From the NCBI GenBank assembly GCA_964463505.1, contig CAYXDC010000073.1:1-14813 (forward strand): a stretch of DNA of 14,813 bases, written 5' to 3'. A program made the translations under genes and the position numbers. The notes beneath the pieces were generated by a model. It was not told where the DNA came from and did no database searches. It saw nothing but the letters and a program-made list of their open reading frames with translations. Origin of the DNA: JAJZSS01 sp964463505 (GTDB lineage: Bacteria; Chloroflexota; Anaerolineae; Anaerolineales; UBA4823). Below, one piece after another: positions 1 to 7,076 of the stretch (positions are counted from its first letter, which is position 1; the number at the start of each line of letters is the position of its first letter).

Positions 1-1011
1 GTAGGACGCCTGGGTTTGGATGACCATGTTGGTGGTCCAGAATTTGGCTGTCTCTGCCTGCTCGGGAGTGCGCAGGACGCTCACCGCCCCACCGTAATCG
101 CGGACCTCGGCAAAGTCCAGCAGATACTCGGCATCGTTGCTGGCGTACTCGGGGTCGCTTAGCACTGGAGGCGCAGGATATTGTAAGGTGTATTCTTCTA
201 TGCTGGCGCGCAGAAACGGCGGTAGATTTTCCATCCACGCATCCCAGGGAGCGGCGTAGGTGCCATCGGGAAGCAGTAAGGTGGGTTCCCAGACGCCAGG
301 ACCAGAGGTCTGGGTGACATAATCACCGAGGCCGGTCAGCACATCCCCGGTCCGCAAGGCGAGGATCCCATTGCCAGCAGCCTGGCCGATAGCAATGCCA
401 TCGGTTTTGGCGGTGCCATCCGGGATGGCGGCGAGCGCAGCTGCATAGTAATTCCCCAGCATTTCATCGCCGGGGAAGTAATTATTCAGCACAGTGAAGG
501 AGGCAGCTGCCACGGCAGCTTCGCGCGAAGCGGCTGGATTGGGAAGCACGACCAGGTTATAGGGCTGGTAGCCTCCTTCAATGGCCACCAGCGCATCATA
601 AACCGCAGCCTGGGTGTAGGCCAGATAGACGAACGCTTGCGCCATCGAAACAGGGCCCATGGTCATGGGCATGCCTGGCATGGGCGTGGGCTGCAGGAAC
701 TCCTGGACAAAGGCGTTCCAATCAGCCACCACATTGCTGGGCAGCGGGCTGTTGGCGTAGTTGGGGTGGCTGAAGTAACGCGGGGCAGCGCCGGGCATGA
801 CCATATCCATGGTGGCGGTCGCCGTCGCATCCAGCGTCAGGCCAGCATCCGCGGCGCGCGCCGCAGCCGCTTCGCGGTCAGCCTGGGTGATTTTCTCGGG
901 CTTATCGGGCGGCGTGGGCGGTTCGGCGCTCACTGCGAAGGTATTGCCTCCCACCAACGAGGTAAGAAATACCAGCAAAAATAAAATATTTAGGAACTTG
1001 CGTCGGTTCAT
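1..1011 (-). CDS. Vanadium-dependent haloperoxidase / PAP2-like secreted protein, 3' end cut off by window edge
   Basis: The frame is open for 337 codons from the ATG at 1011 to the left edge, with no stop, so the C-terminus is missing. A good Shine-Dalgarno GAAGGAG lies 7 nt before the ATG. Residues 1-28 form a Sec signal peptide (basic NRRK, hydrophobic ILFLLVFLTSLVGG, then FAVSA). The mature part has the N-terminal helical pattern I associate with bacterial vanadium chloroperoxidase-like proteins: VVADWNAFVQ near 95, QAFVYLAYTQAAVYDALVA near 125-142, an Ala-rich AASREAAVAAASFTVLNNYFPG stretch split around 160-180, and QAETAKFWT near 325. The vanadate/phosphate-binding PAP2 motifs would lie beyond the edge, so catalytic competence cannot be judged. 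It would act outside the membrane. It follows the DUF2202 gene by 74 nt with no terminator, suggesting co-transcription. The family call is from pattern memory; another PAP2-like phosphatase is the alternative. Confidence 0.72.
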   Translation of the reverse strand, partial: MNRRKFLNILFLLVFLTSLVGGNTFAVSAEPPTPPDKPEKITQADREAAAARAADAGLTLDATATATMDMVMPGAAPRYFSHPNYANSPLPSNVVADWNAFVQEFLQPTPMPGMPMTMGPVSMAQAFVYLAYTQAAVYDALVAIEGGYQPYNLVVLPNPAASREAAVAAASFTVLNNYFPGDEMLGNYYAAALAAIPDGTAKTDGIAIGQAAGNGILALRTGDVLTGLGDYVTQTSGPGVWEPTLLLPDGTYAAPWDAWMENLPPFLRASIEEYTLQYPAPPVLSDPEYASNDAEYLLDFAEVRDYGGAVSVLRTPEQAETAKFWTTNMVIQTQASY

Positions 1012-1085
1012 GATCTATCTCCTTCAAAAATCGTGGTCAAAGTTGATTAAGACAGCCAAACGAAAGGATCAGGGTTTATTCACGG

Positions 1086-1748
1086 TTACTTTCCTCCTCG
1101 CGGGCCACCATTGCCCCCACCATTCCCGCCTCCGCCGAAGCCGCCACTGCCGCTATCGCCATTGATGATTTGCTGGTAAGTGTTCTGGTCCAGGAACACG
1201 GGTGTATAGGTTTCCCCCGTCAGGCTCTCATAGCGCGCTACAAAAGCTCGCAGGTGATTCTCAGAGCCGTCGGTCAGGTTCTGGAAGACCGATAGGATAT
1301 CGCGGTTATCGATCTGCGCCATGCGGGTTGCCAGGTCGACCAGATCGATCTCCTCGATAAAACAGCCCACCAGTAGTGCATCCGCCGCAGATTGTTCACC
1401 CCAGGCGACCAGCTCATAAAACTTGGCCTGCAGGAATTCGTTTTGAAAGACGCCAATTTCGGGCGAAGCCGGGTCATCCAAATTGTACTTATCGAGCAAT
1501 CCGCCTACGGCATCCATGTGGTTTTGCTCGCTGGCCGCGATGGTCTGGAAAATGTCAGTGCCCCAAATCCCGTACAGCGTCAGGTAAGTATCGCGGGCCA
1601 GTTTTTCCTCTTCGCGCACATACAGCAGTGCATCGATCTCAACCGGGTCGAGGGAGGCGGCCTGGACTGCCAGGCTGCCTGTCGCCATCAGCAAAAGCAA
1701 GCCGGCGACCAGGCTAAGCACTGAAAATAGTCTCATTTTTTTCGACAT
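1086..1748 (-). CDS. Secreted DUF2202 ferritin-like protein
   Basis: This is a 220-residue protein. Residues 1-30 are a signal peptide (MSKKMR, long Leu/Val core, VQA then A). The body is a four-helix ferritin-like DUF2202 domain. Visible candidate metal ligands are the REEEKLARD helix (E46-E48), ASEQNH (E74, H77), GEQSAADALLVG (E118), IEEIDLVDL (E132/E133) and GSENHLRAF (E163, H165). The last ~24 residues are a Gly/Asn-rich tail ending GGPRGGK. The family's function is not established; an extracytoplasmic metal or redox role is inferred. I chose the ATG at 1748 because the signal peptide begins there and an AAAGGAAG Shine-Dalgarno precedes it. An in-frame ATG at 1814 has AGGAGG only 3 nt upstream but would put 22 polar residues before the signal peptide. 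It sits in a minus-strand run with the haloperoxidase-like gene downstream. Confidence 0.85.
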   Translation of the reverse strand: MSKKMRLFSVLSLVAGLLLLMATGSLAVQAASLDPVEIDALLYVREEEKLARDTYLTLYGIWGTDIFQTIAASEQNHMDAVGGLLDKYNLDDPASPEIGVFQNEFLQAKFYELVAWGEQSAADALLVGCFIEEIDLVDLATRMAQIDNRDILSVFQNLTDGSENHLRAFVARYESLTGETYTPVFLDQNTYQQIINGDSGSGGFGGGGNGGGNGGPRGGK

Positions 1749-1836
1749 GGTAATCTTCCTTTCAAAACATCGTGTTTCATGAGTGTTGGTCTGTGGTTTC
1801 AGACAATTCTCCATAGGCCTCCTATCTCCCCATGTT

Positions 1837-2685
1837 TCAGTTCAGTGTGCTGCAAAAAGCACAGCGGGTCAGCATCCATTCAATGCGTTGGTTGGTATAG
1901 ATGCCCCCTGGGCTAATCCTGAATTGTTCAATCCATATTTGTCTTAGCGCCTGTATTTCTCTTAAATGTTTTAATCCCGGATTGTTAGCCTGATCAATTT
2001 CCCCCAGCAGATATTGGATATCGGCGCCAATCTGCAGCACCCTGGCATTCCAGCGATTTTCCGAGAACGGCATGCTCGATAAGCGGGCGCTGCGATTGTA
2101 GCGATCATACCAATAGGGCAGGGCGGTGCGCCGCAGCCATTCCGGATCGGTGACTGCCAGGGTTTCCAGCGCCTGGTACATGGCCTCCACCACTTCGTCA
2201 AAGCGGTGTACGGTGCACACGCTGACCAGCACCTGCTGCGCGGTCAGGGGCAGCTCCCCTGCCGGTTTGAGCAGGCCGAAGCCCACCACGCGTTCCAGCA
2301 GGCTCTGGAAGATTTCAGCGCTGCAGGGATCGGTGAATTGTTGGCGGCGAAATTCGCACAAGAGATTTGGATCAAACCTGGGGAAGTTGATGGGTAAATG
2401 TAAGGCATACTTCAGGTCCACCCGGTTGCGAACTGCTTCCACGATTTGATCATTGGTCATTTCTTCCGCGTACTGGAAAACTGTCAGGAAATTGTTCAGG
2501 ATGTAGGTCTCCAGCGAGCGCTTCGGGTGGGAAAAGGGTTTGAATTCCAGCGGAATGAGATCCGCCAGGAGCTCGTTGTAGTGATCCCCCAACCTTAAAT
2601 ATATATTGCCCTTGCCATACTGGGCAGCCGCCGCCCGGCGCGTATCTTCAGGAATGGGTGAATAGGCGATCGGATGAAAACTCAT
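1837..2685 (-). CDS. Transposase-derived protein: IS1182/IS5-like N-terminal (DUF772) region, no catalytic DDE domain
   Basis: The intact 282-codon frame resembles the N-terminal half of a DDE transposase: KGNIYLRLGDHYNELLADL (25-43), the helical DUF772 block around 57-110 (FLTVFQYAEEMTNDQIVEAV, then RVDLKYALHLPI and FDPNLLCEFRRQQF), LLERVVGFGLLK (129-140), and the spacer ALETLAVTDPEWLRR...YWYDRYNR. From memory, intact relatives read TDSTHVLA where this protein has LTAQQVLVSV (147-156). The first catalytic Asp position is then Ala149. The protein also stops near 282, where relatives continue into the catalytic core (500 residues or more). It therefore cannot transpose by itself. It is either a truncated remnant or an exapted DNA-binding protein; the uninterrupted frame and good promoter favour expression. 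The ATG at 2685 has a poor ribosome site. An AAGGAG lies ~30 nt upstream, in frame with an ATT at 2712, so the start is uncertain. Confidence 0.7.
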   Translation of the reverse strand: MSFHPIAYSPIPEDTRRAAAAQYGKGNIYLRLGDHYNELLADLIPLEFKPFSHPKRSLETYILNNFLTVFQYAEEMTNDQIVEAVRNRVDLKYALHLPINFPRFDPNLLCEFRRQQFTDPCSAEIFQSLLERVVGFGLLKPAGELPLTAQQVLVSVCTVHRFDEVVEAMYQALETLAVTDPEWLRRTALPYWYDRYNRSARLSSMPFSENRWNARVLQIGADIQYLLGEIDQANNPGLKHLREIQALRQIWIEQFRISPGGIYTNQRIEWMLTRCAFCSTLN

Positions 2686-2734
2686 GCTGGATCCCGCCCT
2701 GTGAATAAATATCTCCTTGCAATTCTGTAAGCCT

Positions 2735-2763
2735 ACTATAGCGATTTAAGCCAGGCAGGACAA
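2735..2763 (-). promoter_or_regulatory. Sigma70-like promoter for the transposase-derived gene and probably the operon to its left
   Basis: Read on the minus strand, TTGTCC (2763-2758) and TATAGT (2740-2735) are separated by exactly 17 nt. This is close to the TTGACA/TATAAT consensus and would start transcription near 2728, giving a leader of about 43 nt. No terminator is visible between the three genes at 2685, 1748 and 1011, so this may drive all three. Prediction by eye only. Confidence 0.55.
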
Positions 2764-2863
2764 GCGCACTAAATCACTGATTTTTGCGCAATCTGAAGCG
2801 CAATGAGTACGCGCACGCTCCTTGAAAAACACGCCTAGCAGCCCGCAGAATCTACGCTGAATC

Positions 2864-2900
2864 AAAATCCGGTCACGTAGTTTCTACGCGACCGGATTTT
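2864..2900 (-). terminator. Strong intrinsic terminator, probably bidirectional, after the kinase/regulator operon
   Basis: AAAATCCGGTC at 2864-2874 and GACCGGATTTT at 2890-2900 are perfect complements (11 bp). Inside them, after one A/C mismatch, CGTAG and CTACG add 5 bp around a TTT loop. The outer A/T tracts give a U-run on either strand. It lies 70 nt beyond the stop of the response regulator gene read leftwards. Upstream of the transposase-derived gene's promoter it insulates that gene from read-through. Confidence 0.75.
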
Positions 2901-2969
2901 CATACGGCCAGCCTGACAATCAGCAGGGCAGGAGGCCCTCCCCCACCTCAGGGTTTCAAGGCTGCAGGG

Positions 2970-3626
2970 TTATTTTGGGGGCTTTTTTCCAATCCAGCCA
3001 TGCTTTTCCACATAATCCATCAGCTCAACCCGGCTTTTTACGCCCAGCTTACTGACCAGATTGGCCCGGTGCCCTTCAACGGTGCGCTGGCTGAGGTTCA
3101 ATTCCTCGGCGATCTGGCGGTTGGTATAACCGCGCGCCAGCAGAAGCAACACATCCAGCTCACGCGCAGTGAGGGTTACCTCGGGGGTCTTCTGACTGTC
3201 ATTGAGTGGCGAGAAATCCCTGACCAGCGCGCTGGTCAGGGACGGATGGATATACATATAGCCCTTGGAAACCGAGCGAATAGCCTGGATAAGCTCGGAA
3301 TCGTCGGCGCGTTTGAGGATATAGCCATGCGCCCCAGCCCGTAGCATCTCGCGTAGCATGCCTTCGTCTTCATGAACAGTCAGCGCCAGCACGCGTGTGG
3401 AGGGTGAAATTTCGCGCACCTGGCGCGTGGCCTCAATCCCACTCAGGCCAGGCAGGCTAATGTCCATCAAGACAATGTCCGGCTTCAACTCGGCCACTTG
3501 CCTCAAGACATCGTTCCCGTCCTGGGCTTCTCCGACCACCGCGATGTCGTCTACGCTTTGCAGCAAGGCGCGCAAACCGGTGCGGATCAGGCCGTGATCA
3601 TCAGCTATTAGAATGCGAATCGACAT
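2970..3626 (-). CDS. NarL/LuxR-family response regulator
   Basis: This 218-residue cytoplasmic transcription factor has an N-terminal receiver domain (1-120) with acidic D9/D10, phospho-acceptor D55 (VLMDISLPG), T83 and K105. A LuxR/GerE helix-turn-helix covers 150-206 (LTARELDVLLLLARGYTNRQ, then IAEELNLSQRTVEGHRANL). Length and layout are typical of the NarL family. Its start overlaps the kinase stop by 26 nt, and GGAG sits 7 nt before the ATG, so translation is probably coupled and the two form a cognate pair. Phosphorylation of D55 should promote dimerisation and DNA binding. Targets cannot be read from the sequence; the haloperoxidase block and the divergent intergenic region are possible neighbours to test. 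A strong hairpin ends the operon downstream. Confidence 0.95.
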   Translation of the reverse strand: MSIRILIADDHGLIRTGLRALLQSVDDIAVVGEAQDGNDVLRQVAELKPDIVLMDISLPGLSGIEATRQVREISPSTRVLALTVHEDEGMLREMLRAGAHGYILKRADDSELIQAIRSVSKGYMYIHPSLTSALVRDFSPLNDSQKTPEVTLTARELDVLLLLARGYTNRQIAEELNLSQRTVEGHRANLVSKLGVKSRVELMDYVEKHGWIGKKPPK

Positions 3627-6600
3627 AAGGAATCTCCACGACGATGGTAGTCCCGCCCCCAGGTTTGCTTTCTACTTGCAAAGTTCCCGCCATCATTTGC
3701 GCTCGTTCTTGCATGCCCAATAACCCCAGGTGACCGCTCTTGCGCATCTGGGAAGTTTCGAAGCCGATACCATCGTCTTCTATAATGACAATAATTTCGC
3801 CATCCCGCCATTCCAAAATGACATCAATATTACTGGCATTGGCGTGCCGCACGGCGTTGGTCAGCGCCTCTTGCACAATGCGGTACAAATTGGTCTCCAC
3901 ATAATCTGGCAAGCGCACATTATCCCCAAAGCCACTCACCTTGAAGCGCATATTCAGGTGGTAACGTTCACCCAGATCTTTGACCAGTTGTTCCAAAGCG
4001 ACCACCAGACCCAGGTAATCCAGGCTAGCGGGGCGCAAATCCATCGCCAGGCGGTGCAGCTCCTCTAACACCTGTTCGGTGAGCTGCTTTAATTCAGCCA
4101 TGCGCGCCATAAAGTTATCCGGCTGGTCAACTTCCTGCTCCAGCAGACGCAAGCCAAACTTGAGCGCCGTCAGCGACTGGCTGGCCTCGTCGTGTAATTC
4201 GCGGGCGATATAGCGCCGCTCGCTTTCCTGCACTTCCACCAGGCGCCGGGAGAGAGACTGCAGACGTCCGTGCCCGGCGCGCACCTGTTCAAATAACCAG
4301 GCATTCTGTACCGCCATGGAGGCCTGCGCGACAACCACTTCGGCCAGCTTGACATGTTCAAAGTTGAAAAAGGCAGGGCTGGACCTGGCTAGGGCTAAAA
4401 CCCCAATGGCTTTCTCATTCACCAGGATCGGGATTCCCAGCCAGTTGCGAATGGTCTCGGTTGAGATGAGCATCGTCCAGCCGGGATAGTTTTGAGTATC
4501 GGGGATAAGCAGGCTCTGCCGGGTAGTAATCACCTCATGTAAGTACGGGGTGTCCCATTCTTCGAAAGATGCATTGATGGCGCGCTTGGGATCTGGCTCA
4601 TATTCAAATCCGCACATGGCCTGCAGTCTCAGTTGTGACTCATTCTCCGCCACCACAATATACGCCCGGTCCGAGGGGACCAGGCGGCACACATACTCCA
4701 GAAGGGTATTGATCACCTTTTCAAAGTTGAGGGTCTGGGTAAGCGCCCGGCTAACTTCGTTTAATATCTCAGCTACCTGGCGCCCATAGTATTCAGCTGC
4801 GTACAGGCGCGCATTTTCCACGGCCAAAGCCGCCGGGGCAGCGAAAGCCATCAAACGCCGGGCTGTCTCTGGCTTAAAAGCGCCTACCTGGTCGCTGGTC
4901 AGGTTGATGATGCCCGTAATGCGCTCGCCCACGATCAATGGGGCGGCAAGATATGAACAAGGCCATTCCAGGCCAGGGATGAGCAGCGCTTCTGGAGCAA
5001 TGCTGGTATCTTCAATCAGCGCAGGCTGGTGCGTGGAGCGCATCAATTCAATCAACGGGAATTCTTCCAGGTGATACTGGTTCGCAGCAACTGGCGCGTC
5101 GTGCGGAACTCCTGAGAGGTCGATCTGGTAGACCACCTTCAAATCACCCGCATCAATCAATACAATATTGGCCAGCCGGTAATCGATCGAGCGATGGATC
5201 TGCTCCAGGATGGTTTTGAGCACCTCTTCCAACTCCAGGCTGGCGTTCACGGCCAGCGTCGATTCGACCAGCCCTTCCGCCAGGGTACGATGCCTGCCTT
5301 CGGCGGCGCTCAAGGCCATGAGGTCGTGGTTCTGTTGTTGTAACATCAACTCAGCGCGCTTGCGTTCCGTCACATCCACCAGGCTGAGCACCACCCCCTG
5401 GACGAGTCCATCCGCTCCATGCACGGGCTGTATGCGCCAGTTCCAGTAGGTCACCCCCCGCTCGGGATGGTTGGCATACTCAAAGGGCTTTTCAAGCACC
5501 GAGTATGGTTCTCCACTTTCCACCACCTGCCGGAAAATGGCCTGGTTTTCGGCATGCGGAAAGATGTCAAAGTGATTTTTGCCCTCGTAAAACTCCACGG
5601 GGTGACCGTCAGCGCTGGCGTAAGCCTCGTTGACCTTGATGAAATTGAAATCTCGATCCATGTAAGCAATCAGCACATCAATGCTATTAAAGGCTCTTCC
5701 GATCAGCTCATTTGAATGGATCAAAGCATGCTCGGCGCGCTTACGCTCGGTAACATCCTCGTTGATCACAAATACCCCGTGGAACTGTCCCAGGTCGTCG
5801 CAGACCGGGATGGCTGAGTTGAGGATCAGCTTATGCGTGCCATCAAAGCATTCGATCTCGATCTCCTCGTTCAAGGAGGTCTCCCCAGTGCGGATGGCGC
5901 GCGCAATCGCCCAGTCCTCCGGCTGGATGGGTTCGCCAGTGCTCAGCCACCAGGCTTTATATTCGCCAAACTGCTCGATCCCGACATACCTGGCGCCAGC
6001 CCAAATCTGCTGACCGGCGGGATTGCCATAAATGATGTTGCCGGTTTCGTCTGTGATCCAGGCGCCAACCGGCAGGGCCTGAAAGGCCGTCTTGAACATG
6101 GTCTCGCTCCTGACAACGGCCTGCTCGGCGCGCTTGCGCTCGGTGATATCCTGGTTGATGACAATCACGCCCTGGACCGAGTCGTTCGCATAAAACGGGG
6201 TTGTAGAGTTCAGGATGATCTTATGCGAGCCATCGAAACATTCAATTTCAAGCTCCTCTTCCAAGATGGTCTCGCCATGCTGCAGAGTGCGCGCGGCCGC
6301 CCATTCGGCAGGCTCGACCCGCTTTCCGGTATCCAGGCGCCAGGCCTTATACTCGCCGTACTGTTCAATGCCAACATATTTGGCCCCAGACCAGATCTTC
6401 TGGCTGGCCTGGTTGCCGTGCACGATATCGCCCTTGTGATCGGTAATCCACACCCCGACCGGTAAGTTCTCCAGCACCTTACTCAGCAGGACTTCCGAGC
6501 GGTAGCGTTCGTTGATCTGGGTAAATAAGGGGCGAAAATGAAAATAGTACAACAGGGGAAAGATTAACGTGATCATAATCGTGGCGTCTACCAGGGTCTC

Positions 6601-6762
6601 CAGCCAGTAAGGCTCGGGGCGGATGTAATAGATCACGATCATGGCGATGATCTCAGCAATGAAGATGCCCAGGATCAGAAGTCTGGAGAGGCGCCGCTGG
6701 GAGAAAGTATCTTGATCTACCGGCCGGTCACCGGTGGAAAAGGTCAGCTTGGGATGATTCAT
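3601..6762 (-). CDS. Membrane sensor histidine kinase, PAS-PAS-PAS-GAF-GAF-HisKA_3-HATPase (NarX/LiaS-type core)
   Basis: The 1053-residue kinase has two N-terminal membrane helices (about 27-47 and 58-75) with almost no extracellular loop, so sensing is probably cytoplasmic or in the membrane. Next come three PAS/PAC modules (about 92-213, 222-344 and 350-470), each ending in a TERKRAE-type PAC linker. GAF domains span about 500-655 and 665-825. The HisKA_3 phospho-acceptor is H857 in RYIARELHDEASQSL. The HATPase_c domain carries the N-box RIVQEALTNAVRHAN (N969, N975), the DDGIG loop at 996-1000, and GHLGLLGMQERAQMM. PAS1 and PAS2 look like a recent tandem duplication. The gene leads a two-gene operon with the response regulator, overlapping it by 26 nt. 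The PAS/GAF ligands (haem, flavin, redox, cyclic nucleotide or none) cannot be decided from sequence. The ribosome site (GAGG, 12 nt before ATG) is weak. Confidence 0.95.
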   Translation of the reverse strand: MNHPKLTFSTGDRPVDQDTFSQRRLSRLLILGIFIAEIIAMIVIYYIRPEPYWLETLVDATIMITLIFPLLYYFHFRPLFTQINERYRSEVLLSKVLENLPVGVWITDHKGDIVHGNQASQKIWSGAKYVGIEQYGEYKAWRLDTGKRVEPAEWAAARTLQHGETILEEELEIECFDGSHKIILNSTTPFYANDSVQGVIVINQDITERKRAEQAVVRSETMFKTAFQALPVGAWITDETGNIIYGNPAGQQIWAGARYVGIEQFGEYKAWWLSTGEPIQPEDWAIARAIRTGETSLNEEIEIECFDGTHKLILNSAIPVCDDLGQFHGVFVINEDVTERKRAEHALIHSNELIGRAFNSIDVLIAYMDRDFNFIKVNEAYASADGHPVEFYEGKNHFDIFPHAENQAIFRQVVESGEPYSVLEKPFEYANHPERGVTYWNWRIQPVHGADGLVQGVVLSLVDVTERKRAELMLQQQNHDLMALSAAEGRHRTLAEGLVESTLAVNASLELEEVLKTILEQIHRSIDYRLANIVLIDAGDLKVVYQIDLSGVPHDAPVAANQYHLEEFPLIELMRSTHQPALIEDTSIAPEALLIPGLEWPCSYLAAPLIVGERITGIINLTSDQVGAFKPETARRLMAFAAPAALAVENARLYAAEYYGRQVAEILNEVSRALTQTLNFEKVINTLLEYVCRLVPSDRAYIVVAENESQLRLQAMCGFEYEPDPKRAINASFEEWDTPYLHEVITTRQSLLIPDTQNYPGWTMLISTETIRNWLGIPILVNEKAIGVLALARSSPAFFNFEHVKLAEVVVAQASMAVQNAWLFEQVRAGHGRLQSLSRRLVEVQESERRYIARELHDEASQSLTALKFGLRLLEQEVDQPDNFMARMAELKQLTEQVLEELHRLAMDLRPASLDYLGLVVALEQLVKDLGERYHLNMRFKVSGFGDNVRLPDYVETNLYRIVQEALTNAVRHANASNIDVILEWRDGEIIVIIEDDGIGFETSQMRKSGHLGLLGMQERAQMMAGTLQVESKPGGGTTIVVEIPYVDSHSNS

Positions 6763-6854
6763 AGGTTGGTTTGCCTCATACGCAGCCCAGCAAGCAGGTT
6801 AATGCAGCTCAGTAAATCTTAATAATTGCAGAACACAATTCAGTTATCAGTAAG

Positions 6855-6860
6855 ATTATA
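6855..6860 (-). promoter_or_regulatory. Candidate -10 element for the kinase/regulator operon
   Basis: A perfect TATAAT reads on the minus strand at 6860-6855, about 93 nt before the kinase ATG. No good -35 is present at 16-18 nt (the best is AGTTCC/GTTCCA near 6877-6883), so the promoter may need an activator. An inverted pair AATCTTA (6815-6821) and TAAGATT (6851-6857) overlaps the -10. Confidence 0.4.
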
Positions 6861-6998
6861 CCTACAAGTGCCCATTTGGAACTTATCCGATGTGTATGTT
6901 TACAGGCTAAAAATGATTTTCTTGTTCAACCCGAGTACTACTGAAAAATACCTGAACAAGCCAAATATATCCTCCCTGGAGGTCAGCGCGGCATTGTT

Positions 6999-7027
6999 TT
7001 GCTAACTGCCCGAAAAATTGTTACAAT
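6999..7027 (+). promoter_or_regulatory. Sigma70-like promoter for the hybrid kinase / PP2C operon
   Basis: TTGCTA (6999-7004) and TACAAT (7022-7027) are separated by 17 nt. Initiation would fall near 7034, inside the inverted repeat AACAAGG/CCTTGTT, leaving a leader of about 43 nt before the ATG at 7077. The repeat could act as an operator at the start site or as a 5' leader hairpin. Confidence 0.55.
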
Positions 7028-7076
7028 AAACAAGGCCGGAGCCCCTTGTTGACCAGGCTCCCCAGGCAGGTTGTTC

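Larger units (their letters stand above)
6763..7076. promoter_or_regulatory. Divergent regulatory gap with four AACAAG/CTTGTT half-sites
   Basis: This 314-bp, AT-rich gap between the two divergent signalling loci contains no credible gene. It holds the leftward -10 at 6855-6860 and the rightward promoter at 6999-7027. It also has an 8-bp perfect inverted repeat CTTGTTCA (6921-6928) / TGAACAAG (6953-6960), and a 7-bp perfect inverted repeat AACAAGG (7029-7035) / CCTTGTT (7044-7050). A CCTCC-CT-GGAGG palindrome lies at 6971-6982. The shared AACAAG core in both repeats suggests operator half-sites for one regulator; this is inference. Confidence 0.5.

Noticed and set aside
637..1165. Plus-strand open frames opposite the haloperoxidase-like and DUF2202 genes
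   Set aside because: His/Arg/Gly-rich translations without domains. The minus strand has signal peptides, ribosome sites and family motifs instead.
1837..2763. A complete insertion sequence around the transposase-derived gene
   Set aside because: No terminal inverted repeats or target duplications were seen, and the catalytic region is missing.
2784..2803. TTGCGC-8-GCGCAA hairpin upstream of the transposase-derived gene
   Set aside because: Short stem with no T-run, outside the predicted promoter core; no function can be supported.
5833..6465. Plus-strand open frame (210 codons) opposite the sensor kinase
   Set aside because: It mirrors the duplicated PAS modules; its apparent internal repeats come from the sense-strand duplication.
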